NCBI GenBank assembly: GCA_945910005.1
Contig: CAMDTW010000653.1
Location: forward strand, 22,151 to 86,150
Reading direction: 5' to 3'
DNA: 64,000 bases
From: Isoperla grammatica
Lineage: Eukaryota > Arthropoda > Insecta > Plecoptera > Perlodidae
Each line of letters begins with the position of its first letter. Position 1 is the first letter of the stretch. This document shows, in pieces, positions 1 to 12,500 of the stretch. The translations under genes were made by a program, and so were the position numbers. The notes under the pieces were generated by a model. It saw nothing but the letters and a program-made list of their open reading frames with translations, was not told the DNA's origin and did not search any database.

Positions 1-74
1 TCCTCTTAAAACTGGAAGTTTGTGGTAGATAGACTAAAATCAGCCAATTTCTATATTTTATGCATATTTTAACC

Positions 75-98
75 AAAAACGACGAAAAAACTCAATTT
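75..98. other. Phased A-tracts in the monomer (representative copy)
   Basis: An A5 tract (75-79), an A6 tract (85-90) and AATTT (94-98) start about 9-10 bp apart, close to one helical turn. This arrangement is known to favour intrinsic DNA curvature. It recurs in essentially every monomer; some copies have GACC for GACG between the first two tracts, which leaves the spacing unchanged. Curvature or nucleosome positioning is an inference. Confidence 0.6.
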
Positions 99-160
99 AT
101 GCATTTTCATTATACTCTTGAAGAATGCAGCCTATAATTCTTATTTTTCAACCTAGGGTG

Positions 161-178
161 TAACTTCTATAGAAGTTA
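161..178. repeat. 18-bp perfect palindrome in the satellite monomer (representative copy)
   Basis: TAACTTCTATAGAAGTTA equals its own reverse complement over all 18 bases. It sits at monomer positions 161-178 and is present unchanged in most copies. Broken versions exist, for example with CTAAAG, CCATAG, CAATAG, a TTTT replacement near 13755, or TATTTTCTATAG as at 29335. It could form a short cruciform or bind a dimeric protein; neither is shown. Confidence 0.95.
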
Positions 179-1734
179 TCGAAATGTGACGAAATGGACA
201 AATTGTGCTTATTGGAGCCTGAAACGCTCTAAAACAACGATTTGTCAACTTTGGTTGAAACCCTTAGGAATCCCTGCCGTATGCAAGATTCCTCTTAAAA
301 CTGGAAGTTTGTGGTAGATAGACTGAAATCAGGCAATTTCTATTTTTTATGCATATTTTAACCAAAAACGACGAAAAAACTCAATTTATGCATTTTCATT
401 ATACTCTTGAAGAATGCAGCCTATAATTCTTATTTTTCAATGGAGGGTGTAACTTCTATAGAAGTTATCGAAATGTGACGAAATGGACAACTTGTGCTTA
501 TTAGAGCCTAAAACGCTCTAAAACAACGATTTGTCAACTTTGGTTGAAACCCTTAGGAATCCCGGCCGTATGCAAGATTCCTCTTAAAACTGGAAGTTTG
601 TGGTAGATCGACTGAAATCAGCCAATTTCTATTTTTTATGCATATTTTAACCAAAAACGACGAAAAAACTCAATTTATGCATTTTCATTATACTCTTGAA
701 GAATGCAACCTATAATTCTTATTTTTCGACGGAGGGTGTAACTTCTATAGAAGTTATCGAAATGTGACAAAATGGACAAATTGTGCTTATTGGAGCCTGA
801 AACGCTCTAAAACAACGATTTGTTAACTTTGGTTGAAACCCTTAGGAATCCCGGCCGTATGCAAGATTCCTCTTAAAACTGGAAGTTTGTGGTAGATAGA
901 CTGAAATCAGCCAATTTCTATTTTTTATGCATATTTTAACCAAAAACGACGAAAAAACTCAATTTATGCATTTTCATTATACTCTTGAAGAATGCAACCT
1001 ATAATTCTTATTTTTCGACGGATTGTGTAACTTCTATAGAAGTTATCGAAATGTGACGAAATGGACAAATTGTGCTGTTTGGAGCCTGCAACGCTCTAAA
1101 ACAACGATTTGTGCAATTTGGTTGAAACCCTTAGGAATCCCAGCCGTATGCAAGATTCCTCTTAAAACTGGAAGTTTGTGGTAGATAGACTAAAATCAGC
1201 CAATTTCTATATTTTATGCATATTTTAACCAAAAACGACGAAAAAACTCAATTTATGCATTTTCATTATACTCTTGAAGAATGCAGCCTATAATTCTTAT
1301 TTTTCAACCTAGGGTGTAACTTCTATAGAAGTTATCGAAATGTGACGAAATGGACAAATTGTGCTTATTGGAGCCTGAAACGCTCTAAAACAACGATTTG
1401 TGCAATTTGGTTGAAACCCTTAGGAATCCCGGCCGTATGCAAGATTCCTCTTAAAACTGGAAGTTTGTGGTAGATAGACTGAAATCAGCCAATTTCTATT
1501 TTTTATGCATATTTTAACCAAAAACGACGAAAAAACTCAATTTATGCATTTTCATTATACTCTTGAAGAATGCAACCTATAATTCTTATTTTTCGACGGA
1601 GGGTGTAACTTCTATAGAAGTTATCGAAATGTGACGAAATGGACAAATTGTGCTTATTGGAGCCTGAAACGCTCTAAAACAACGATTTGTCAACTTTGGT
1701 TGAAACCCTTAGGAATCCCGGCCGTATGCAAGAT

Positions 1735-2023
1735 TCCTCTTAAAACTGGAAGTTTGTGGTAGATAGACTAAAATCAGCCAATATCTATTTTTTATGCATA
1801 TTTTAACCAAAAACGACCAAAAAACTCAATTCATGCATTTTCATAATACTCTTTCAGAATGCACACTAACATTATTATTTTTCAACGGTTGGTGTAACTT
1901 CTAAAGTAGTTATCGAAATGTGACGAAATGGACAAATTGTGCTTATTGGAGCCTGAAACGCTCTAAAACAATGATTTGTGCAATTTGGTTGAAACCCTTA
2001 GGAATCCCAGCCGTATGCAAGAT
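1735..2023 (+). repeat. Divergent satellite monomer, copy 1
   Basis: This monomer differs from its neighbours over its middle third: CATAATACTCTTTCAG replaces the usual CATTATACTCTTGAAG, followed by GCACACTAACATTATT and CAACGGTTGG. The central palindrome is degraded (CTAAAGTAG in place of CTATAGAAG). It also has GACCAAAAAAC rather than GACGAAAAAAC. The flanking parts of the monomer are ordinary. It shares these changes with the monomer at 9247. Confidence 0.9.
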
Positions 2024-3300
2024 TCCTCTTAAAACTGGAAGTTTGTGGTAGATAGACTGAAATCAGCCAATTTCTATATTTTATGCATATTTAAACCAAA
2101 AACGACGAAAAAACTCAATTTATGCATTTTCATTATACTCTTGAAGAATGCAGCCTATAATTCTTATTTTTCAATGGAGGGTGTAACTTCTATAGAAGTT
2201 ATCGAAATGTGACGAAATGGACAAATTGTGCTTATTAGAGCCTAAAACGCTCTAAAACAACGATTTGTCAACTTTGGTTGAAACCCTTAGGAATCCCGGC
2301 CGTATGCAAGATTCCTCTTAAAACTGGAAGTTTGTGGTAGATCGACTGAAATCAGCCAATTTCTATTTTTTATGCATATTTTAACCAAAAACGACGAAAA
2401 AACTCAATTTATGCATTTTCATTATACTCTTGAAGAATGCAACCTTTAATTCTTATTTTTCGACGGAGGGTGTAACTTCTATAGAAGTTATCGAAATGTG
2501 ACGAAATGGACAAATTGTGCTTATTGGAGCCTGAAACGTCTAAAACAACGATTTGTTAACTTTGGCTGAAACCCTTAGGAATCCCGGCCGTATGCAAGAT
2601 TCCTCTTAAAACTGGAAGTTTGTGGTAGATAGACTGAAATCAGTCAATTTCTATTTTTTATGCATATTTTAACCAAAAACGACGAAAAAACTCAATTTAT
2701 GCATTTTCATTATACTCTTGAAGAATGCAACCTATAATTCTTATTTTTCGACGGAGGGTGTAACTTCTATAGAAGTTATCGAAATGTGACGAAATGGACA
2801 AATTGTGCTTATTGGAGCCTGAAACGCTCTAAAACAACGATTTGTGCAATTTGGTTGAAACCCTTAGGAATCCCAGCCGTATGCAAGATTCCTCTTAAAA
2901 CTGGAAGTTTGTGGTAGATAGACTAAAATCAGCCAATTTCTATATTTTATGCATATTTTAACCAAAACCGACGAAAAAACTCAATTTATGCATTTTCATT
3001 ATACTCTTGAAGAATGCAGCCTATAATTCTTATTTTTCAACGGAGGGTGTAACTTCTAAAGAAGTTATCGAAATGTGACGAAATGGACAAATTGTGCTTA
3101 TTGGAGCCTGAAACGCTCTAAAACAACGATTTGTCAACTTTGGTTGCAACCCTTAGGAATCCCGGCCGTATGCAAGATTCCTCTTAAAACTAGAAGTTTG
3201 TTGTAGATAGACTGAAATCAGCCAATTTCTATTTTTTATGCATATTTTAACCAAAAACGACGAAAAAACTCAATTTATGCATTTTCATTATACTCTTGAA
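2024..3300 (+). repeat. Duplicated satellite block, copy 1 (offset 10 monomers)
   Basis: Ordered private variants recur exactly 2,890 bp downstream at 4914: CAATGGAGGG with ATTAGAGCCTAAAACG in the first monomer, AGATCGACTG in the second, CAGTCAATTTC in the third, AACCGACGAAA in the fourth and ACTAGAAGTTTG in the fifth. The match is lost within the fifth monomer. The first variant set also occurs in the monomer at 290. Confidence 0.8.
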
Positions 3301-4913
3301 GAATGCAACCTATAATTCTTATTTTTCGACGGAGGGTGTAACTTCTATAGAAGTTATCGAAATGTGACAAAATGGACAAATTGTGCTTATTGGAGCCTGA
3401 AACGCTCTAAAACAACGATTTGTTAACTTTGGTTGAAACCCTTAGGAATCCCGGCCGTATGCAAGATTCCTCTTAAAACTGGAAGTTTGTGGTAGATAGA
3501 CTGAAATCAGCCAATTTCTATTTTTTATGCATATTTTAACCAAAAACGACGAAAAAACTCAATTTATGCATTTTCATTATACTCTTGAAGAATGCAACCT
3601 ATAATTCTTATTTTTCGACGGATTGTGTAACTTCTATAGAAGTTATCGAAATGTGACGAAATGGACAAATTGTGCTTATTGGAGCCTGAAACGCTCTAAA
3701 AAAACGATTTGTGCAATTTGGATGAAACCCTTAGGAATCCCAGCCGTATGCAAGATTCCTCTTAAAACTGGAAGTTTGTGGTAGATAGACTAAAATCAGC
3801 CAATTTCTATATTTTATGCATATTTTAACCAAAAACGACGAAAAAACTCAATTTATGCATTTTCATTATACTCTTGAAGAATGCAGCCTATAATTCTTAT
3901 TTTTCAACCTAGGGTGTAACTTCTATAGAAGTTATCGAAATGTGACGAAATGGACAAATTGTGCTTATTGGAGCCTGAAACGCTCTAAAACAACGATTTG
4001 TCAACTTTGGTTGAAACCCTTAGGAATCCCTGCCGTATGCAAGATTCCTCTTAAAACTGGAAGTTTGTGGTAGATAGACTGAAATCAGGCAATTTCTATT
4101 TTTTATGCATATTTTAACCAAAAACGACGAAAAAACTCAATTTATGCATTTTCATTATACTCTTGAAGAATGCAACCTATAATTCTTATTTTTCGACGGA
4201 GGGTGTAACTTCTATAGAAGTTATCGAAATGTGACGAAATGGACAAATTGTGCTTATTGGAGCCTGAAACGCTCTAAAACAACGATTTGTGCAATTTGGT
4301 TGAAACCCTTAGGAATCCCAGCCGTATGCAAGATTCCTCTTAAAACTGGAAGTTTGTGGTAGATAGACTAAAATCAGCCAATTTCTATATTTTATGCATA
4401 TTTTAACCAAAAACGACGAAAAAACTCAATTTATGCATTTTCATTATACTCTTGAAGAATGCAGCCTATAATTCTTATTTTTCAACGGAGGGTGTAACTG
4501 CTATAGAAGTTATTGAAATGTGACGAAATGGACAAATTGTGCTAATTGGAGCCTGAAACGCTCTAAAACAACGATTTGTCAACTTTGGTTGAAACCCTTA
4601 GGAATCCCGGCCGTATGCAAGATTCCTCTTAAAACTGGAAGTTTGTGGTAGATAGACTGAAATCAACCAATTTCTATTTTTTATGCATATTTTAACCAAA
4701 AACGACGAAAAAACTCAATTTATGCATTTTCATTATAGTCTTGAAGAATGCAACCTATAATTCTTATTTTTCGACGGAGGGTGTAACTTCTATAGAAGTT
4801 ATCGAAATGTGACGAAATGGACAAATTGTGCTTATTGGAGCCTGAAACGCTCTAAAACAACGATTTGTGCAATTTGGTTGAAACCCTTAGGAATCCCAGC
4901 CGTATGCAAGATT

Positions 4914-6190
4914 CCTCTTAAAACTGGAAGTTTGTGGTAGATAGACTGAAATCAGCCAATTTCTATATTTTATGCATATTTTAACCAAAAACGACGAAAA
5001 AACTCAATTTATGCATTTTCATTATACTCTTGAAGAATGCAGCCTATAATTCTTATTTTTCAATGGAGGGTGTAACTTCTATAGAAGTTATCGAAATGTG
5101 ACGAAATGGACAAATTGTGCTTATTAGAGCCTAAAACGCTCTAAAACAACGATTTGTCAACTTTGGTTGACACCCTTAGGAATCCCGGCCGTATGCAAGA
5201 CTCCTCTTAAAACTGGAAGTTTGTGGTAGATCGACTGAAATCAGCCAATTTCTATTTTTTATGCATATTTTAACCAAAAACGACGAAAAAACTCAATTTA
5301 TGCATTTTCATTATACTCTTGAAGAATGCAACCTATAATTCTTATTTTTCGACGGAGGGTGTAACTTCTATAGAAGTTATCGAAATGTGACGAAATGGAC
5401 AAATTGTGCTTATTGGAGCCTGAAACGCTCTAAAACAACGATTTGTTAACTTTGGTTGAAACCCTTAGGAATCCCGGCCGTATGCAAGATTCCTCTTAAA
5501 ACTGGAAGTTTGTGGTAGATAGACTGAAATCAGTCAATTTCTATTTTTTATGCATATTTTAACCAAAAACGACGAAAAAACTCAATTTATGCATTTTCAT
5601 TATACTCTTGAAGAATGCAACCTATAATTCTTATTTTTCGACGGAGGGTGTAACTTCTATAGAAGTTATCGAAATGTGACGAAATGGACAAATTGTGCTT
5701 ATTGGAGCCTGAAACGCTCTAAAACAACGATTTGTGCAATTTGGTTGAAACCCTTAGGAATCCCAGCCGTATGCAAGATTCCTCTTAAAACTGGAAGTTT
5801 GTGGTAGATAGACAAAAATCAGCCAATTTCTATATTTTATGCATATTTTAACCAAAACCGACGAAAAAACTCAATTTATGCATTTTCATTATACTCTTGA
5901 AGAATGCAGCCTATAATTCTCATTTTTCAACGGAGGGTGTAACTTCTAAAGAAGTTATCGAAATGTGACGAAATGGACAAATTGTGCTTATTGGAGCCTG
6001 AAACGCATTAAAACAACGATTTGTCAAGTTTGGTTGAAACCCTTAGGAATCCCGGCCGTATGCAAGATTCCTCTTAAAACTAGAAGTTTGTGGTAGATAT
6101 ACTGAAATCAGCCAATTTCTATTTTTTATGCATATTTTAACCAAAAACGACGAAAAAACTCAATTTATGCATTTTCATTATACTCTTGAA
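4914..6190 (+). repeat. Duplicated satellite block, copy 2 (offset 10 monomers)
   Basis: Partner of the block at 2024. The same five private variants appear in the same order at 10 x 289 bp. After the ACTAGAAGTTTG variant near 6080 the sequence switches to a different monomer type (GCAGCC with CAACGG), so the right boundary lies inside this monomer. Confidence 0.8.
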
Positions 6191-9100
6191 GAATGCAGCC
6201 TATAATTCTTATTTTTCAACGGAGGGTGTAACTTCTATAGAAGTTATTGAAATTTTACGAAATGGACAAATTGTGCTAATTGGAGCCTGAAACGCTCTAA
6301 AACAACGATTTGTCAACTTTGGTTGAAACCCTTAGGAATCCCGGCCGTATGCAAGATTCCTCTTAAAACTGGAAGTTTGTGGTATATAGACTGAAATCAG
6401 CCAATTTCTATTTTTTATGCATATTTTAACCAAAAACGACGAAAAAACTCAATTTAGGCATTTTCATTATAGTCTTGAAGAATGCAACCTATAATTCTTA
6501 TTTTTCGACGGAGGGTGTAACTTCTATAGAAGTTATCGAAATGTGACGAAATGGACAAATTGTGCTTATTGGAGCCTGAAACGCTCTAAAACAACGATTT
6601 GTGCAATTTGGTTGAAACCCTTAGGAATCCCGGCCGTATGCAAGATTCCCCTTAAAACTGGAAGTTTGTGGTAGATGGACTGAAATCAGGCAATTTCTAT
6701 TTTTTATGCATATTTTAACCAAAAACGACGAAAAAACTCAATTTATGCATTTTCATTATACTCTTGAAGAATGCAACCTATAATTCTTATTTTTCGACGG
6801 AGGGTGTAACTTCTATAGAAGTTATCGAAATGTGACGAAATGGACAAATTGTGCTTATTGGAGCCTGAAACGCTCTAAAACAACGATTTGTTAACTTTGG
6901 TTGAAACCCTTAGGAATCCCGGCCGTATGCAAGATTCCTCTTAAAACTGGAAGTTTGTGGTAGATAGACTGAAATCAGCCAATTTCTATATTTTGTGCAT
7001 ATTTTAACCAAAAACGACGAAAAAACTCAATTTATGCATTTTCATTATACTCTTGAAGAATGCAACCTATAATTCTTATTTAACGACGGAGGGTGTAACT
7101 TCTATAGAAGTTATCGAAATGTGACGAAATGGACAAATTGTGCTTATTGGAGCCTGAAACGCTCTAAAACAACGATTTGTGCAATTTGGTTGAAACCCTT
7201 AGGAATCCCAGCCGTATGCAAGATTCCTCTTAAAACTGGAAGTTTGTGGTAGATAGACTAAAATCAGCCAATTTCTATATTTTATGCATATTTTAACCAA
7301 AAACGACGAAAAAACTCAATTTATGCATTTTCATTATACTCTTGAAGAATGCAGCCTATAATTCTTATTTTTCAACGGAGGGTGTAACTTCCATAGAAGT
7401 TATCGAAATGTGACGAAATGGACAAATTGTGCTTATTGGAGCCTGAAACGCTCTAAAACAACGATTTGTGCAATTTGGTTGAAACCCTTAGGAATCCCAG
7501 CCGTATGCAAGATTCCTCTTTAAACTGGAAGTTTGTGGTAGATAGACTAAAATCAGCCAATTTCTATATTTTATGCATATTTTAACCAAAAACGACGAAA
7601 AAACTCAATTTATGCATTTTTATTATACTCTTGAAGAATGCAGCCTATAATTCTTATTTTTCAACGGAGGGTGTAACTTCTATAGAAGTTATCGAAATGT
7701 GACGAAATGGACAAATTGTGCTTATTGGAGCCTGAAACGCTCTAAAACAACGATTTGTCAACTTTGTTTGAAACCCTTAGAAATCCCAGCCGTATGCAAG
7801 ATTCCTCTAAAAACTGGAAGTTTGTGGTAGATAGACTAAAATCAGCCAATTTCTATATTTTATGCATATTTTAACCAAAAACGACGAAAAAACTCAATTT
7901 ATGCATTTTCATTATACTCTTGAAGAATGCAGCCTTTAATTCTTATTTTTCAACGGAGGGTGTAACTTCTATAGAAGTTATCGAAATGTGACGAAATGGA
8001 CAAATTGTGCTTATTGGAGCCTGAAACGCTCTAAAACAACGATTTGTCAACTTTGGTTGAAACCCTTAGGAATCCCGGCCGTATGCAAGATTCCTCTTAA
8101 AACTGGAAGTTTGTGGTAGATAGACTGAAATCAGCCAATTTCTATTTTTTATGCATATTTTAACCAAAAACGACGAAAAAACTCAATTTATGCATTTTCA
8201 TTATACTCTTGAAGAATGCAACCTATAATTCTTATTTTTCGACGGAGGGTGTAACTTCTATAGAAGTTATCGAAATGTGACAAAATGGACAAATTGTGCT
8301 TATTGGAGCCTGAAACGCTCTAAAACAACGATTTGTCAACTTTGGTTGAAACCCTTATGAATCCCGGCCGTATGCAAGATTCCTATTAAAACTGGAAGTT
8401 TGTGGTAGATAGACTAAAATCAGCCAATTTCTATTTTTTATGCATATTTTAACCAAAAACGACGAAAAAACTCAATTTATGCATTTTCATTATACTCTTG
8501 AAGAATGCAACCTATAATTCTTATTTTTTACGGATTGTGTAACTTCTATAGAAAATATCGAAATGTGACGAAATGGACAAATTGTGCTTATTGGAGCCTG
8601 CAACGCTCTAAAACAACGATTTGTGCAATTTGGTTGAAACCCTAAGGAATCCCAGCCGTATGCAAGATTCCTCTTAAAACTGGAAGTTTGTGGTAGATAG
8701 ACTAAAATCAGCCAATTTCTATATTTTATGCATATTTTAACCAAAAACGACGAAAAAACTCAATTTATGCATTTTCATTATACTCTTGAAGAATGCAGCC
8801 TATAATTCTTATTTTTCAACCTAGGGTGTAACTTCTATAGAAGTTATCGAAATGTGACGAAATGGACAATTTGTGCTTATTGTAGCCTGAAACGCTCTAA
8901 AACAACGATTTGTCAACTTTGGTTGAAACCCTTAGGAATCCCGGCCGTATGCAAGATTCCTCTTAAAACTGGAAGTTTGTGGTAGATAGACTGAAATCAG
9001 CCAATTTCTATTTTTTATGCATATTTTAACCAAAAACGACGAAAAAACTCAATTTATGCATTTTCATTATACTCTTGAAGAATGCAACCTATAATTCTTA

Positions 9101-9246
9101 TTTTTCGACGGAGGGTGTAACTTCTATAGAAGTTATCGAAATGTGACGAAATGGACGAATTGTGCTTATTGGAGCCTGAAACGCTCTAAAACAACGATTT
9201 GTCAACTTTGGTTGAAACCCTTAGGAATCCCGGCCGTATGCAAGAT

Positions 9247-9536
9247 TCCTCTTAAAACTGGAAGTTAGTGGTAGATAGACTAAAATCAGCCAATTTCTAT
9301 TTTTTATGCATATTTTAACCAAAAACGACCAAAAAACTCAATTTATGCATTTTCATAATACTCTTTCAGAATGCACACTAACATTATTATTTTTCAACGG
9401 TTGGTGTAACTTCTAAAGTAGTTATCCGAAATGTGACGAAATGGACAAATTGTGCTTATTGGAGCCTGAAACGCTCTAAAACAACGATTTGTCAACTTTG
9501 GTTGAAACCCTTAGGAATCCCGGCCGTATGCAAGAT
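9247..9536 (+). repeat. Divergent satellite monomer, copy 2
   Basis: Shares with the monomer at 1735 the CTTTCAG change, the GCACACTAACATTATT block, CAACGGTTGG and the degraded palindrome. It also has one extra C (TTATCCGAAATG), making it 290 bp. It lies 7,512 bp from the first copy, 26 monomers less 2 bp. The two may be remnants of an older monomer type copied together with a larger block. Confidence 0.9.
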
Positions 9537-12500
9537 TCCTCTTAAAACTGGAAGTTTGTGGTAGATAGACTGAAATCAGCCAATTTCTATTTTTTATGCA
9601 TATTTTAACCAAAAACGACGAAAAAACTCAATTTATGCATTTTCATTATACTCTTGAAGAATGCAACCTATAATTCTTATTTTTCGACGGAGGGTGTTAC
9701 AACTATAGAAGTTATCGAAATGTGACAAAATGGACAAATTGTGCTTATTGGAGCCTGAAACGCTCTAAAACAACGATTTGTTAACTTTGGTTGAAACCCT
9801 TAGGAATCCCGGCCGTATGCAAGATTCCTCTTAAAACTGGAAGTTTGTGGTAGATAGACTGAAATCAGCCAATTTCTATTTTTTATGCATATTTTAACCA
9901 AAAACGACGAAAAAACTCAATTTATGCATTTTCATTATACTCTTGAAGAATGCAACCTATAATTCTTATTTTTCGACGGATTGTGTAACTTCTATAGAAG
10001 TTATCGAAATGTGACGAAATGGACAAATTGTGCTTATTGGAGCCTGAAACGCTCTAAAACAACGATTTGTGCAATTTGGTTGAAACCCTTAGGAATCCCA
10101 GCCGTATGCAAGATTCCTCTTAAAACTGGAAGTTTGTGGTAGATAGACTAAAATCAGCCAATTTCTATATTTTATGCTTATTTTAACCAAAAACGACGAA
10201 AAAACTCAATTTATGCATTTTCATTATACTCTTGAAGAATGCAGCCTATAATTCTTATTTTTCAACCTAGGTTGTAACTTCCATAGAAGTTATCGAAATG
10301 TGACGAAATGGACAAATTGTGCTAATTGGAGCCTGAAACGCTCTAAAACAACGATTTGTCAACTTTGGTTGAAACCCTTAGGAATCCCGGCCGTATGCAA
10401 GATTCCTCTTAAAACTGGAAGTTTGTGGTAGATATACTAAAATCAGCCAATTTCTATTTTTTATGCATATTTTAACCAAAAACGACCAAAAAACTCAATT
10501 TATGCATTTTCATTATACTCTTGAAGAATGCAACCTATAATTCTTATTTTTCGACGGAGGGTGTAACTTCTATAGAAGTTATCGAAATGTGACAAAATGG
10601 ACAAATTTTGCTTATTGGAGCCTGAAACGCTCTAAAACAACGATTTGTTAACTTTGGTTGAAACCCTTAGGAATCCCGGCCGTATGCAAGATTCCTCTTA
10701 AAACTTGAAGTTTGTGGTAGATAGACTGAAATCAGCCAATTTCTATTTTTTATGCATATTTTAACCAAAAACGACGAAAAAACTCAATTTATGCATTTTC
10801 ATTATACTCTTGAAGAATGCAACCTATAATTCTTATTTTTCGACGGATTGTGTAACTTCTATAGAAGTTATCGAAATGTGACGAAATGGACAAATTGTGC
10901 TTATTGGAGCCTGAAACGCTCTAAAACAACGATTTGTGCATTTTGGTTGAAACCCTTAGGAATCCCAGCCGTATGCAAGATTCCTCTTAAAACTGGAAGT
11001 TTGTGGTAGATAGACTAAAATCAGCCAATTTCTATATTTTATGCATATTTTAACCAAAAACGACGAAAAAACTCAATTTATGCATTTTCATTATACTCTT
11101 GAAGAATGCAGCCTATAATTCTTATTTTTTAACCTAGAGTGTAACTTCTATAGAAGTTATCGAAATGTGACGAAATGGACAAATTGTGCTTATTGAAGCC
11201 TGAAACGCTCTAAAACAACGATTTGTCAACTTTGGTTGAAACCCTTAGGAATCCCGGCCGTATGCAAGATTCCTCTTAAAACTGGAAGTTTGTGGTAGAT
11301 AGACTGAAATCAGCCAATTTCTATTTTTTATGCATATTTTAACCAAAAACGACGAAAAAACTCAATTTATGCATTTTCATTATAATCTTGAAGAATGCAA
11401 CCTATAATTCTTATTTTTCGACGGAGGGTGTAACTTCTATAGAAGTTATCGAAATGTGACAAAATGGACAAATTGTGCTTATTGGAGCCTGAAACGCTCT
11501 AAAACAACGATTTGTTAACTTTGGTTGAAACCCTTAGGAATCCCGGCCGTATGCAAGATTCCTCTTAAAACTGGAAGTTTGTGGTAGATAGACTGAAATC
11601 AGCCAATTTCTATTTTTTATGCATATTTTAACCAAAAACGACGAAAAAACTCAATTTATGCATTTTCATTATACTCTTGAAGAATGCAACCTATAATTCT
11701 TATTTTTCGACGGATTGTGTAACTTCTATAGAAGTTATCGAAATGTGACGAAATGGACAAATTGTGCTTATTGGAGCCTGAAACGCTCTAAAACAACGAT
11801 TTGTGCAATTTGGTTGAAACCCTTAGGAATCCCAGCCGTATGCAAGATTCCTCTTAAAACTGGAAGTTTGTGGTAGATAGACTAAAATCAGCCAATTTCT
11901 ATATTTTATGCATATTTTAACCAAAAACGACGAAAAAACTCAATTTATGCATTTTCATTATACTCTTGAAGAATGCAGCCTATAATTCTTATTTTTCAAC
12001 GTGGTTGTAACTTCTATAGGAGTTATCGAAATGTGACGAAATGGACAAATTGTGCTTATTGGAGCCTGAAACGCTCTTAAACAACGATTTGTCAACTTTG
12101 GTTGAAACCCTAAGGAATCCCGGCCGTATGCAAGATTCCTCTTAAAACTGGAAGTTTGTGGTAGATAGACTAAAATCAGCCAATTTCTATATTTTATGCA
12201 TATTTTAACCAAAAACGACGAAAAAACTCAATTTATGCATTTTCATTATACTCTTGAAGAATGCAACCTATAATTCTTATTTTTCAACCTAGGGTGTAAC
12301 TTCTATAGAAGTTATCGAAATTTGACGAAATGGACAAATTGTGCTTATTGGAGCCTAAAACGCTCTAAAACAACGATTTGTGCAATTTGGTTGAACCCTT
12401 AGGAATCCCAGCCGTATGCAAGATTCCTCTTAAAACTGGAAGTTTGTGGTAGATAGACTAAAATCAGCCAATTTCTATATTTTATGCATATTTTAACCAA

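Noticed and set aside
251..270. Pol III B-box-like GGTTGAAACCC in each monomer
   Set aside because: Only about 8 of 11 positions fit, and no convincing A box lies upstream. No tRNA-like fold was found.
255..270. Telomere-like ACCCTTAGG and CCTAGGGT
   Set aside because: These single short matches per monomer do not form TTAGGG arrays.
720..745. Possible CENP-B box (TTCG-N4-A) in TTTTTCGACGGAGGGTGT
   Set aside because: The first half fits but the required CGGG end is GTGT, and many monomers have CAACCT or CAACGG instead. The core is not conserved.
8490..8744. 84-residue open frame on the minus strand, with near-identical frames at 11958-12212, 43447-43701 and 50092-50346
   Set aside because: They are reverse-strand readings of the satellite, spanning most of one monomer. 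They recur only because the monomer recurs, and other copies carry stops. The period of 289 is not divisible by three, so no long repeat protein can be read through. No homology recognised.
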